Virus record (IMG/VR): IMGVR_UViG_3300044630_003091
Coordinates: 1-49,308 of that record
Source: a virus
Reading direction: 5' to 3' (one strand)
Length of the DNA stretch: 49,308 bases
This document shows positions 26,892-34,804 of this stretch, in pieces; the stretch's first letter is position 1, and every line of letters starts with the position of its first letter. The notes under the pieces were generated by a model. That model ran no database searches, was not told the DNA's origin, and worked only from the letters and a program-made list of their open reading frames with translations. The position numbers and the translations under genes are program-made.

Positions 26892-27137
26892 ATGAGCTCA
26901 GCATGGGACGAATGGAAAAAGAGAAACGCCGAAAAGCAGAGGCAGGGCATAGTTTCTCCTATAGATTTTATCAATCCTCAGACTAAATATGCCTCAGACG
27001 AAGAAAAGGATAGAAGGTACTCTATTTGCGAAGAGTGCCCCCACTTCCTCGTAACAAAACAGTGCTCAAAATGCGGCTGCTTTATGCCTGCTAAAACTAC
27101 TTTGCTACACGCCTCGTGCCCCATAAATAAGTGGTAA
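26892..27137 (+). CDS. Small zinc-site phage protein (CxxC, CGCFM...KW type)
   Basis: An 81-residue protein, ATG after ATGGAGAG ribosome site. The C-terminal half carries CEECPHFLV, KQCSKCGCFMPAKT and ASCPINKW, a pattern shared by small proteins of many phages (DUF6171-like). Six to seven cysteines in this arrangement are likely to bind zinc. Function is unknown; it sits between the reverse cassette and the distal tail gene and may be part of the same inserted segment. Confidence 0.72.
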   Translation: MSSAWDEWKKRNAEKQRQGIVSPIDFINPQTKYASDEEKDRRYSICEECPHFLVTKQCSKCGCFMPAKTTLLHASCPINKW

Positions 27138-27262
27138 AACTTGCGTTTAGCTGCCAAGTTCAGGCAAGTACACCGTACAAGACTAGGATAGAATCGCTAC
27201 AGACGAATGATCTGTACTGATGAACGTAGCCGAAAACGAAGAAGAGAAGAAAGAGCGCAAAA
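27138..27262 (+). promoter_or_regulatory. Intergenic leader with TAGAAT element before distal tail gene
   Basis: This 125-nt gap has no gene. It contains GGATAGAAT (TAGAAT at 27189-27194), matching -10-like elements before the tape measure (18640-18645) and fibre (22033-22038) genes, and a purine-rich stretch before the ATG at 27263. A role as late promoter is inferred. Confidence 0.35.
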
Positions 27263-28474
27263 ATGACTACCACTACATATGAAAATATCTATGGCTACGG
27301 CATAGGTCCATATGGCTCTGAGGCGTATATTGACGGCCCGTCGCAGGCATATGAAACTACGACTGTCAACGTATCTCTTAGCCCTCTTCCTCCTCCAGTC
27401 TTTACTGGACTTAAACTTCAAGAGGACATTCTTTTTGGTGATTTAGTGCTAAACAAAATTGACTCAAATGGAGTGGTCTGGGTGTGTACTGATATTCAAG
27501 GCTGGTGGGATCTTCCGGAGCCTGAGTTCCCAGAGCTTACTCGAGGGTGGGGCGACGGCTCGTATGATGCGCGTGGACGTTGGCAGGCTCGCGACATTAC
27601 GCTAACAGGATCGTTCATTACTAAAAACCCGAGCAATGTTCCGACAGCGAGAAACACGCTCATCAATGCCGCCAATCTTGTTTACGACGGTGCGTGGCTA
27701 AAGACAAGAGAAAGCCCTACAAGAGCCGCGTTTGTGCGACTTAGCGGTCGACCAGAAATTGCGACAGTAAATGCAAGAGGTCGTACTGACTTTTCGATCG
27801 GGCTACGCGCAGCAGATCCGCTTAAGTACTCGTGGAATGACTCAGATCCAGAAGGCTACGATCTCACAACTATTCCATGCAAAAACGTAGCAACTAGCGC
27901 TACTGGGCAGGCAACAATCACTAACGTTGGAAATGCAGCCGTCTCGATCTTTATGGAAATCACTGGCCCTGTCGTTGGTGCAGCGACGATTTATAACGAA
28001 ACGTCTGACGAGCTCTTTACGATTGTCGACCCGCTACGTGGAGCAGAGACGCGGACAATTTCTAATAAAGCGCTGACAAGCAATGTCGCTACACTGACAA
28101 CGTCAGCAGTGCACACTCTACAGATCAACGACATAGTTACTATTTCTGGTGTTGACTCTACATTCAATGGCGAGTACTCAATTACTGATATTCCAAGTAG
28201 CACAACATTTTCTTACCTAAAAACTGCAACAAACGTAATATCAACTGCCGCTAGCGGCAGCGCTGTTAGAACCGCTGATGTTATGGAAATCGACACCTAC
28301 ACTCGAGAGGTTGCGGTGAACGGAATTACTACAGGCGCACGAGCAATGATTGATGCTCTTGTCGACTGGACGACACTGTCCGCTGGCGCAAATGTTGTAA
28401 AATTTATTGACGAAGGCGCTGCAAACTCAACCGCGTCGCTAAAGATATATTACAGATCTGGATGGATTGGATGA
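27263..28474 (+). CDS. Distal tail protein (Dit-like) with FCCH-like insertion
   Basis: A 403-residue protein. Residues about 50-200 resemble distal tail proteins: WDLPEPEFPELTRGWGDGSY, RGRWQARDITLTGSF, TARNTLINAANLVYDGAWL, AAFVRLSGRPEI, TDFSIGLRAADPLKYSW. Dit rings join the tail tube to the tip. Residues about 265-336 are the same FCCH-like module as in the tail tube and adaptor. The C-terminal piece (EIDTYTREVAVNG, GAARAMIDAL-like, GANVVKFID) is the usual ending of Dit-like proteins, so the module has been inserted before the terminal strand pair. Confidence 0.75.
   Translation: MTTTTYENIYGYGIGPYGSEAYIDGPSQAYETTTVNVSLSPLPPPVFTGLKLQEDILFGDLVLNKIDSNGVVWVCTDIQGWWDLPEPEFPELTRGWGDGSYDARGRWQARDITLTGSFITKNPSNVPTARNTLINAANLVYDGAWLKTRESPTRAAFVRLSGRPEIATVNARGRTDFSIGLRAADPLKYSWNDSDPEGYDLTTIPCKNVATSATGQATITNVGNAAVSIFMEITGPVVGAATIYNETSDELFTIVDPLRGAETRTISNKALTSNVATLTTSAVHTLQINDIVTISGVDSTFNGEYSITDIPSSTTFSYLKTATNVISTAASGSAVRTADVMEIDTYTREVAVNGITTGARAMIDALVDWTTLSAGANVVKFIDEGAANSTASLKIYYRSGWIG
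28056..28272 (+). repeat. FCCH-like tail module, copy 3 (distal tail protein)
   Basis: Encodes SNKALTSNVATLTTSAVHTL, VTISGVDSTFNGEYSI and PSSTTFSYLKTATNVIS. Twenty bases at 28076-28095 are identical to 16530-16549 in the adaptor gene. Confidence 0.75.
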
Positions 28475-28490
28475 TTATGAAAGACGTACC

Positions 28491-30506
28491 ATGGCTGCAT
28501 TTGACACAGTAGTACCTATATATAGATACTTTGTAACAGACTTACTTACAAACGATGTGCTCGCTGAGGTGCCTTTTACTGGCGTCAGCTATGAGCGCGC
28601 TATTAAAAGCGCAGGAAGCTTTAGCGGAACAGTACCTGTTCTCGACAAGACATCAGCTATGGATCTGTATGACAACACAATGCCAGGGCGCACAGGCCTA
28701 TACATTGTACGCAACAACGAATGCGTGTGGGGCGGAATCATTTGGTCACGCTCATATTCAGTTACAGATAAAAGCATTTCTGTCAATGGCGCTGAGTTTA
28801 CTAGCTACCTGTACCACAGAAACATCTGGAAAACGTTTAGCCACGAATACTCAGCAACTTTAACAGCATCTGGCGGTGTGTCTAGTGTTGTCTTAGACAC
28901 AGGGTCATACCCGTTTACAGCTAACATGCCAGTAAAGATTACGATTCCTCAAAACTTGTCAGCTGACCAATCTGGAGCGTATGACATTGCGTCTAGTCCT
29001 TCACCTACGTCTACGACTTTTTCGTTGGCAACGCCTGGAGTTCTTAATGCTGTGTACACAGGCGTAACCGTAACTGTTCGCGTAGACACATATGACTACG
29101 TAAGAAGTCTTGTTGTAAACACGATGGAAGACTTTGTAGATATTGAGTTTCCAAACAACGAGATTCAGCCAGCTAAAAAGTTTATTGACACTGTTACGCA
29201 CAAACAATTGACTTCAAATGAAGCAACTCTTACTCTTTCTGCAGCACACGGAGTGCAGCCAGGTCAAACTATAGAAGTGACAAATATTGGTGCGCCGTTT
29301 GATGGCGTATTTACAGTTACACGTGTTACGGCTACGACTGTAACGTATGACCGCACGAATGCTAATGTTGCGTATACCGCAGTATCTCCAACAACATTTA
29401 CTGTTAGCTATAAGTCGAACTCTGTGCCAGAAGACACGACTATGCCATCTGCGTCATTTTACGCAACAATTGAAACGGCAACGACTCCTACTTTTTCTGC
29501 TGGAGATTTGATTGAAATTAGCGGAGTAGATGATCCTGCTGGGACTGAAGCAATCTTTAACGGAAAACGCTACGTTGAGAGCGTAAATTCGTCGACTAAG
29601 AGAGCTGTTTATTACAGTGCCAGTCCAACTGCGGTGGCTTACACTGGTTCACCAGTTGGCGGTCTTGTCACTATCACACCGTCAATCGTGTACGGAACAT
29701 ATGGATCATATCCTAGCAACTCAGATATTGGCATTGAGTTTTCGACTGAAGAATACAGTGGAGTGTCTGTCGCAAACAAACTTTACCGTGGCAGTGAACT
29801 TCGCTCAGTTGGCGAAGAACTCGACGAGTATTCAGACACTGTTGACGGCTTTGAATACAGAATTGATTGCGACTACGACACGGTAACTGGGTCGTTCAAG
29901 CGCACGTTCGTGCTAATTCCAATTAACTACCCGGATCCTCCGCCTGCCGGAGAACCGTCACCAATTGAACGCTTTGGTGCGCAGAATTTGATCTTTGAGT
30001 ACCCAGGAAACGTGATGAACGTTGAAATGGATGAATCTGCAGAAGACGCTGCCACGCGATTTTTTGTTGTTGGATCAGACGAAGCACTGTCTGGAGATTC
30101 AAGTCAACCATATGCTGTTGCGACTGCAAATGATCTTCTTCTGCAAGGTTGGCCGCTTCTAGACTCAGAAGAAAGTCGAAACGGTGAGTTTGACGAAGAA
30201 AAACTTTACTCGCACGCACAGCGATACTTGTCTGAATTTAAGCCGCCTGTGTCTGACATTAAAGTAACTATCAATGGATCCGTCACGCCTGTTGTAGGTT
30301 CGTATGACCCTGGCGATTGGTGCTGTCTTATTATCGATGATGATTTTGTACAAATGCGACTGTCAAGTCAACTTGAAATTCGTAGCGAAATACTGCTACG
30401 CAAAATTGAGTCGTATAAAGTGTCCGTTCCTGACGGATCGTCATTTCCAGAAACTGTTGAGTTAAATCTCATCACTGAGTCGGAGGTCGATAAAATTGGC
30501 GAGTAA
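28491..30506 (+). CDS. Tail hub / minor tail protein (Tal-like)
   Basis: The start is placed at ATG 28491 (MAAFDTVVPIYRY); an in-frame TTG at 28467 would add eight residues overlapping the preceding gene. About 671 residues. The N-terminus (YRYFVTDLLTNDVLAEVPF, GSFSGTVPVLD, MPGRTGLYIVRNNECVWGGI) and C-terminus (NVMNVEMDESAEDAATRFFV-like, LRKIESYKVSVPDG) match the tail-hub minor tail proteins of actinophages, which follow Dit. Several inserted beta-modules enlarge it, including a copy of the FCCH-like module near 29190-29400. It would form the tail tip to which fibres attach. Confidence 0.74.
   Translation: MAAFDTVVPIYRYFVTDLLTNDVLAEVPFTGVSYERAIKSAGSFSGTVPVLDKTSAMDLYDNTMPGRTGLYIVRNNECVWGGIIWSRSYSVTDKSISVNGAEFTSYLYHRNIWKTFSHEYSATLTASGGVSSVVLDTGSYPFTANMPVKITIPQNLSADQSGAYDIASSPSPTSTTFSLATPGVLNAVYTGVTVTVRVDTYDYVRSLVVNTMEDFVDIEFPNNEIQPAKKFIDTVTHKQLTSNEATLTLSAAHGVQPGQTIEVTNIGAPFDGVFTVTRVTATTVTYDRTNANVAYTAVSPTTFTVSYKSNSVPEDTTMPSASFYATIETATTPTFSAGDLIEISGVDDPAGTEAIFNGKRYVESVNSSTKRAVYYSASPTAVAYTGSPVGGLVTITPSIVYGTYGSYPSNSDIGIEFSTEEYSGVSVANKLYRGSELRSVGEELDEYSDTVDGFEYRIDCDYDTVTGSFKRTFVLIPINYPDPPPAGEPSPIERFGAQNLIFEYPGNVMNVEMDESAEDAATRFFVVGSDEALSGDSSQPYAVATANDLLLQGWPLLDSEESRNGEFDEEKLYSHAQRYLSEFKPPVSDIKVTINGSVTPVVGSYDPGDWCCLIIDDDFVQMRLSSQLEIRSEILLRKIESYKVSVPDGSSFPETVELNLITESEVDKIGE
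29190..29400 (+). repeat. FCCH-like tail module, copy 4 (tail hub)
   Basis: Encodes THKQLTSNEATLTLSAAHGV, GAPFDGVFTV and ATTVTYDRTNANVAYTA. A further related, weaker segment follows (GDLIEISGVDDPAG, IFNGKRYVESVN). Confidence 0.65.
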
Positions 30507-31671
30507 CCTGAGAAGAAGTAAGCGTACTATTGGAAGACGCTTAAGCTACATTGAGACAAAACTCAATGTGTCACGTAGATCAAACATACCAAGAAGACTG
30601 GCGCCTGGTGCTGTGACTGGGCCGTCGCTAAGTCCTGACGTGAACTCAACGCTGAGCACGATTCAGACGACAGCTGATGGAAAAAATAGCATCTATCGAC
30701 AAACAACACAACCGACTGGTGGGTCGTACGTCGAAGGCGACCTTTGGTTTGACACTGATGACGGCAACAAATTTTATCGCTACACTAGCGGAGTATGGAC
30801 AGGCTTTACGCTAGGAAATAGCGCGCTGGCAAGTATTAGTGCAAACAAGATTACAGCAGGATCTTTAGACGCAAGTGTCATTGTCACATCAAACCTTGAC
30901 GCTGGGCAGATCACAGCTGGAGCCCTCAATAGCATCGAAATACGCGCAGGCGCACCCGTTGGAGGTCTGTACCCATTTCGTGTAGAAACAAATGGCACTA
31001 TGCGCGCAACAAACGCGAATATTGCTGGCACAATTACTGCCAACGATGGCAGTATTGGTGCCTATCAAATTTCAGGTGGGTCGCTAACAGCAAGTGCTGC
31101 GTCTGGCGACTTTCTTACATCAATAACATCAACTGTTACCATGAATAGTAACGGTACAATTTCATCTAACTATAACTATAGTTCAATTTTTGCCACCTAT
31201 TACACTACAATAAGCTTAAACGGGCCAGACTCAGAGGGCGGGATAAAAGTTGAAGGGACAGCAAGTGGGTCGTATTTATATAGTGAAATGAGATCTTCAT
31301 TTATCAAAGCAAAAACTGTCTTTAGAGACTTCGAATCAGCTTATTCTGATAGAAGATTGAAGACAAATATAACCGATATGGACGCTAGTTATGCAAAAAA
31401 TGTCTTAAAAAATGTTCAACCAGTGAAATATAATTTAATAGATGACGTAGATATTGATAGATATGGATTCATTGCTCAAGACGTTTATGAAATCTACCCA
31501 AGTGTCGTCTTTACAGGTTCAGAAAAAGATGGCTTGCCATGGGGCATTGACTATTCAAAACTTAGTGTTATTTTATTTCCTGTCTTAAAAGAGGTACTAG
31601 CGGAATCTGACATTTTGAAGGAAAAAGTTAGTGAACTAGAAGATCGCATTAGTGCTCTAGAGAGTATGTAA
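30496..31671 (+). CDS. Tail fibre with C-terminal S74 intramolecular chaperone
   Basis: TTG start chosen because a good GGAGG site lies at 30482-30486; it overlaps the end of the hub gene. Residues 1-35 are basic and probably bind the tail tip, then a strand-rich shaft (GGSYVEGDLWFDTDDGNKFY, AGSLDASVIVTSNLDAGQI). The last about 110 residues are a Peptidase S74 / endosialidase-type chaperone: SDRRLKTNITDMD, YGFIAQDVYEIYPSVV, GIDYSKLSVILFPVLKEV, ending in a coiled coil. This domain trimerises the fibre and is then released by self-cleavage at the Ser of SDRRLK. The DNA from about 31140 to the end is much richer in A+T than the first half, a sign of recombined fibre tips. Confidence 0.85.
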   Translation: MASNLRRSKRTIGRRLSYIETKLNVSRRSNIPRRLAPGAVTGPSLSPDVNSTLSTIQTTADGKNSIYRQTTQPTGGSYVEGDLWFDTDDGNKFYRYTSGVWTGFTLGNSALASISANKITAGSLDASVIVTSNLDAGQITAGALNSIEIRAGAPVGGLYPFRVETNGTMRATNANIAGTITANDGSIGAYQISGGSLTASAASGDFLTSITSTVTMNSNGTISSNYNYSSIFATYYTTISLNGPDSEGGIKVEGTASGSYLYSEMRSSFIKAKTVFRDFESAYSDRRLKTNITDMDASYAKNVLKNVQPVKYNLIDDVDIDRYGFIAQDVYEIYPSVVFTGSEKDGLPWGIDYSKLSVILFPVLKEVLAESDILKEKVSELEDRISALESM

Positions 31672-31676
31672 GATAG

Positions 31677-31694
31677 ATACAACTTAAATTGTAT
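31677..31694 (+). terminator. Hairpin after the S74 fibre gene
   Basis: ATACAA (31677-31682) pairs with TTGTAT (31689-31694) around CTTAAA, starting six nucleotides after the stop codon and followed by ATCTTGATG. Weak, A+T-rich stem; it marks the end of the tail operon and may be a terminator. The rest of the gap to 31776 holds TGGTAGTTT (31735-31743), a match to the motif seen before the operons further right. Confidence 0.35.
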
Positions 31695-31776
31695 ATCTTG
31701 ATGTAAAATTGTAACCAATACCAGGTGTGGACTATGGTAGTTTATAGACAATAGTTCGCATAGAAATGACAGAAAA

Positions 31777-32247
31777 ATGATTGAAGTAAAAGACGGATCA
31801 AGGATTCTTAAGTTTAACGGAACCCTGCTTGGAAAGTCCTCGTCACATAGGCATGGTTCGCATCGTTGGATTGAGTTTGAGCTCTATAAGACAGAAAGTG
31901 GCTCGTACGTTTTGTCACGTGTGGGCGTTTCAACGATTTACCACAGCGCAGCATGTCCGCTCGTAAAGCGATACGGACTAACAGAAGTTGGCGTTAGCGA
32001 GCTGCGCAAGGACGTGATTCCATGCGACGACTGCAGACCGTCATTTGCCGCTGAACTCGTATTTCCTGAAAAAGATCGCTATTGGGCACAAGTAAGCGAT
32101 GAACCATCAGCAGTACTTGAAGCATTATACAAGTACGATAATAGCGGCGCGCGGTATCTTACAAATGTAGCTCAGCGCCTTCTTGACGATGCCGCGTCTA
32201 TTGATAAAGGAATTGAGTCAGTCTACAGAATTGAAATGATTCCTTAG
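31777..32247 (+). CDS. Conserved hypothetical protein with Cys pair
   Basis: A 156-residue protein starting at ATG 31777, 33 nt after a TGRTANNNT element. It has LKFNGTLLGKSSSH, RWIEFELYKTESGSYVLSRVG, STIYHSAACPLV and a later CDDCRPSF. The pattern is like small conserved proteins of actinobacteria and their phages of unknown function. The three cysteines plus two histidines could hold a zinc ion. First gene of the replication-side block. Confidence 0.6.
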   Translation: MIEVKDGSRILKFNGTLLGKSSSHRHGSHRWIEFELYKTESGSYVLSRVGVSTIYHSAACPLVKRYGLTEVGVSELRKDVIPCDDCRPSFAAELVFPEKDRYWAQVSDEPSAVLEALYKYDNSGARYLTNVAQRLLDDAASIDKGIESVYRIEMIP

Positions 32248-32263
32248 ATCTGACGCACGTACG

Positions 32264-32272
32264 TGGTACGAT
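32264..32272 (+). promoter_or_regulatory. Extended -10-like motif TGGTACGAT
   Basis: One of a family of TGRTANNNT sites; 25 nt separate it from the ATG at 32298. No clear -35 is seen, as expected for extended -10 promoters. Confidence 0.4.
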
Positions 32273-32297
32273 TTCTAAATCAAAGACTGAGAGACAC

Positions 32298-33293
32298 ATG
32301 TTTATCGTAATAGAAGGCACAGACGCGTCAGGGAAAAGTTCACTGATCGCTGAAATACAAAAACAGCTCGGCGCAAATGTTGAGCTATTCCACAAAGGGC
32401 GGCCAGAAGTAGAGTCACGCCGCTGGGTGCTCGACGAGTATGTTATCAATGTGTCAAACAGCTACTCACTAAACAGGGATAAAGCGCACCTGTCTGATCG
32501 GTGGCATTGGGGCGAGGTAACATACGCTCCGCTAAAGCGCCCGCACACTGACACCGACGGCTTCGGTCTGCTTGGCGTGGCAGGTTGGCGCTGGGTTGAG
32601 CTGTTCTTACTGTCGCGCGGCATTACTCAATTCTGGTTATACCAGCCTTTAGACGTTATTTCCCAAAGACTACAAGATCGTGGTGACGATTTTGTCAGTG
32701 TTGATGAGCTAAGTCAGATATTAGACAACTACACAAAGGCATCTAAAGAAACAGCATCATGTCTTACTCTCTGCCCAGACGGCGATAGTTTTTCTGCGCT
32801 GCCAGAGCTTGCAGCCTCTGTAATTCGCATTGCTCGTGAGCGCGAGCAAGAAGCTAATAAACTTTCAAAGCACGTTGGATACATTGGAAGCCCCAACCCG
32901 CAGGTACTCTTAGTTGGAGATAAAAGGAACGATAAGACTGTAACTAGTCTCCCGTTTATGCCAGTAGACAGCAACTCTGGCGACTACCTATTATCATGCC
33001 TGCCCGATCCATTCTGGAAAACTATCGGAATCGTCAACGGCGACGACATTAACGGAAAGCCGCTGCAGCTACTGTGGCAAGCGCTAGGCTACCCAAGAAT
33101 TGTTGCTCTTGGTCGAATGGCTGAAAAATTTCTAAAGATCAGCGGATTTACAGATGCCGACTACAACGTAGTTCCGCATCCGCAATACGTGCGCAGATTT
33201 CATCACAATGACCGTATGGAGTACGGCATGGCGATAGAAAGACTCTCAAAACAAACAACAGAACAACAGGGAGAACCATGGACACTTCGCTAA
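32298..33293 (+). CDS. dTMP-kinase-like P-loop domain fused to a uracil-DNA-glycosylase-like domain
   Basis: A 331-residue protein. The first about 190 residues are a thymidylate/deoxynucleoside-monophosphate kinase: P-loop EGTDASGKSS, the DR motif in LSDRWHWGEVTY, and a lid region with RLQDRGDDF. Residues about 200-331 resemble the uracil-DNA glycosylase superfamily: VLLVGDKRND, LPFMPVDSNSGDYLL, IGIVNGDDING, RIVALGRMAEKFL and VVPHPQYVRRFHH. The kinase would feed dNTP synthesis; the second domain may only keep the fold, since a clear catalytic motif is not visible. The gene overlaps the next by 16 nt and begins the nucleotide-metabolism operon. The fold of the C-terminal domain is inferred. 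Confidence 0.72.
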   Translation: MFIVIEGTDASGKSSLIAEIQKQLGANVELFHKGRPEVESRRWVLDEYVINVSNSYSLNRDKAHLSDRWHWGEVTYAPLKRPHTDTDGFGLLGVAGWRWVELFLLSRGITQFWLYQPLDVISQRLQDRGDDFVSVDELSQILDNYTKASKETASCLTLCPDGDSFSALPELAASVIRIAREREQEANKLSKHVGYIGSPNPQVLLVGDKRNDKTVTSLPFMPVDSNSGDYLLSCLPDPFWKTIGIVNGDDINGKPLQLLWQALGYPRIVALGRMAEKFLKISGFTDADYNVVPHPQYVRRFHHNDRMEYGMAIERLSKQTTEQQGEPWTLR

Positions 33294-34144
33294 AGCAGAT
33301 CAACATCGAAGACGGTGTAAATGGTTATGTGGATCTAGTGCAACACGTGCTGAAGCACGGCGAGCCAGCAGCGCCAAAAGGCATCAACACCCGTGAGATT
33401 GAAGACGCTGTCATTACTATCGACAACGTCTATGCAACTCTGCCGATTGGTGTCAATCGAGGCACGGTGCCAGGAATTGGCGCTGTTGAAGCTTGTCAAC
33501 TTATATCTGGTCTTAGCACGCCTGAGCTTGTCGTTGGTATCGGGCCACAGTTTGAGAACTATACTGAAGATGACGGTAAGTTCCACGGCTCATACGGGAC
33601 ACGTACGCGCGGACAATACAACGTTGTAGTCGATCGTCTGCGCAAGGACCCAGACACACGCCAAGCTGTTGTCACAATGTGGAGTCCGCCCCTTGACATG
33701 CTTGAAAAGAAGCGCGACTACCCTTGCACGATCTTGCATCAATTTCGTATTCGCAAAGACAAGCTCAACATGAGCGTGTACATGCGATCGAACGATGTGT
33801 GGCTTGGCGCAGCGTACGATTTTTTTCAGTTCACACGCGTCCAACTAGGACTCTGCTCAATTCTTGGAATTGAACCTGGAACATACGCTCATCATGTTGG
33901 ATCACTGCACATCTATGAAAACAACTACGAGGCAGCAGAAAATCTTAAAAAGACCTCGAACATTTTTGTGCCGCCTGTTCTTACAGGGCGCACATGGGAC
34001 GAGCTTGCCGCATCTGCTGGGTTTGCGTTGCACGCTGCAGAAGATCGCACGTTGGTAGAGTTCTTAACAGAAGAAGAGAGTTGGTTTACATCATCAATGA
34101 CTAAAGCTGTTGACAAGAACAATGAGAGAAAGACTGGACAATGA
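33278..34144 (+). CDS. Thymidylate synthase-fold enzyme, probably dCMP-specific (methylase or hydroxymethylase)
   Basis: ATG with GGGAG ribosome site; 288 residues. The TS fold is clear: HGSYGTRTR, QAVVTMWSPP, catalytic Cys150 in DYPCTI, MRSNDVWLGAAYDFFQF, and HIY with His211 and Tyr213. In thymidylate synthases the segment RSxDxxLGxPFN ends in Asn (Asn177 in E. coli), which reads dUMP. Here the same position is Asp181. Aspartate at this site is the hallmark of dCMP-specific members such as T4 dCMP hydroxymethylase, and swapping Asn to Asp in TS shifts preference to dCMP. The likely substrate is therefore dCMP, with a methyl or hydroxymethyl product. Its neighbours are a dNMP kinase and dCMP deaminase. 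Substrate assignment is inference from this residue. Confidence 0.8.
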   Translation: MDTSLKQINIEDGVNGYVDLVQHVLKHGEPAAPKGINTREIEDAVITIDNVYATLPIGVNRGTVPGIGAVEACQLISGLSTPELVVGIGPQFENYTEDDGKFHGSYGTRTRGQYNVVVDRLRKDPDTRQAVVTMWSPPLDMLEKKRDYPCTILHQFRIRKDKLNMSVYMRSNDVWLGAAYDFFQFTRVQLGLCSILGIEPGTYAHHVGSLHIYENNYEAAENLKKTSNIFVPPVLTGRTWDELAASAGFALHAAEDRTLVEFLTEEESWFTSSMTKAVDKNNERKTGQ

Positions 34145-34326
34145 GTCAAGATGATTTTGACTATTCATCGCCAATGCAGGAAGCTGCTGTTGCGATGCAT
34201 GAAATGTATGAAACGCTAAAGCGCGCTGGATTTAGCCGCCGTGAAGCGCTAGAGCTCGTTGCAAAAATGATGACGTCATCAATAGCAGAAGTCTTAGGTA
34301 ACTCTGACGACGACGATGATGAGTGA
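34141..34326 (+). CDS. Small hypothetical protein
   Basis: A 61-residue acidic helical protein overlapping the previous stop (ATGA) and the following start. Contains AAVAMHEMYETLKRAGFSRREALELVAKMM, written here only as the region 12-43, and ends in a run of aspartates. Small proteins of this kind are common in actinophages between TS-like and dCMP deaminase genes; function unknown. Confidence 0.6.
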   Translation: MSQDDFDYSSPMQEAAVAMHEMYETLKRAGFSRREALELVAKMMTSSIAEVLGNSDDDDDE

Positions 34327-34804
34327 TCCACGCCCATCGTGGGACGAAACGTGGCTAACTGTAGCTGATGTAATCAGCAAGCGGTCGAGATGTTCTCGCG
34401 CGCAAATGGGTGCGGTAATTGTCTCTAAGGACAATCATGTTGTCGCAACTGGCTACAATGGTCCTGCCGCTACGTGGCCAGAATCTGGCGAATGCATTAA
34501 CTGGTGTGAACGCGCAAAAGGCGAGACAGGATTAGGCACCGCGTACACTGGTTGTCCAGCGATCCACGCTGAAGCAAACGCACTTTTGTACGTTGATAGA
34601 TCGCAAAGCCTTGGCGGGACAATTTATATTGTCAGTCCACCGTGCGACCAGTGCGCGAAACTAATATCTAACTCTGGTCTTGCTCGTGTTGTGTGTAGAA
34701 TTAGCGAAGCTGATATGCATCGCAATCCATACCAGGTAATTGAGTATCTCAATATGTGCGGCATCGAAGTGATAATTATTGGAGAACATAATGACAACAA
34801 CTGA
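34316..34804 (+). CDS. dCMP deaminase
   Basis: A 162-residue zinc-dependent deaminase of the cytidine/deoxycytidylate family. Zinc site: HAE in CPAIHAEANALLY and PPCDQC further on; the glutamate is the proton shuttle. Also typical are RSRCSRAQMGAVIV near the start and VATGYNG. It converts dCMP to dUMP, and so competes for the same substrate as a dCMP-specific TS-fold enzyme, or supplies dUMP for dTMP. Two adjacent ATGs (34316, 34319) are possible starts, both inside the end of the preceding gene; it overlaps the polymerase start by 14 nt. Confidence 0.88.
   Translation: MMSDPRPSWDETWLTVADVISKRSRCSRAQMGAVIVSKDNHVVATGYNGPAATWPESGECINWCERAKGETGLGTAYTGCPAIHAEANALLYVDRSQSLGGTIYIVSPPCDQCAKLISNSGLARVVCRISEADMHRNPYQVIEYLNMCGIEVIIIGEHNDNN

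Noticed and set aside
28467-28490. TTG start for the tail hub gene
   Set aside because: The added residues overlap the preceding gene and do not fit the family N-terminus, though the choice is not certain.
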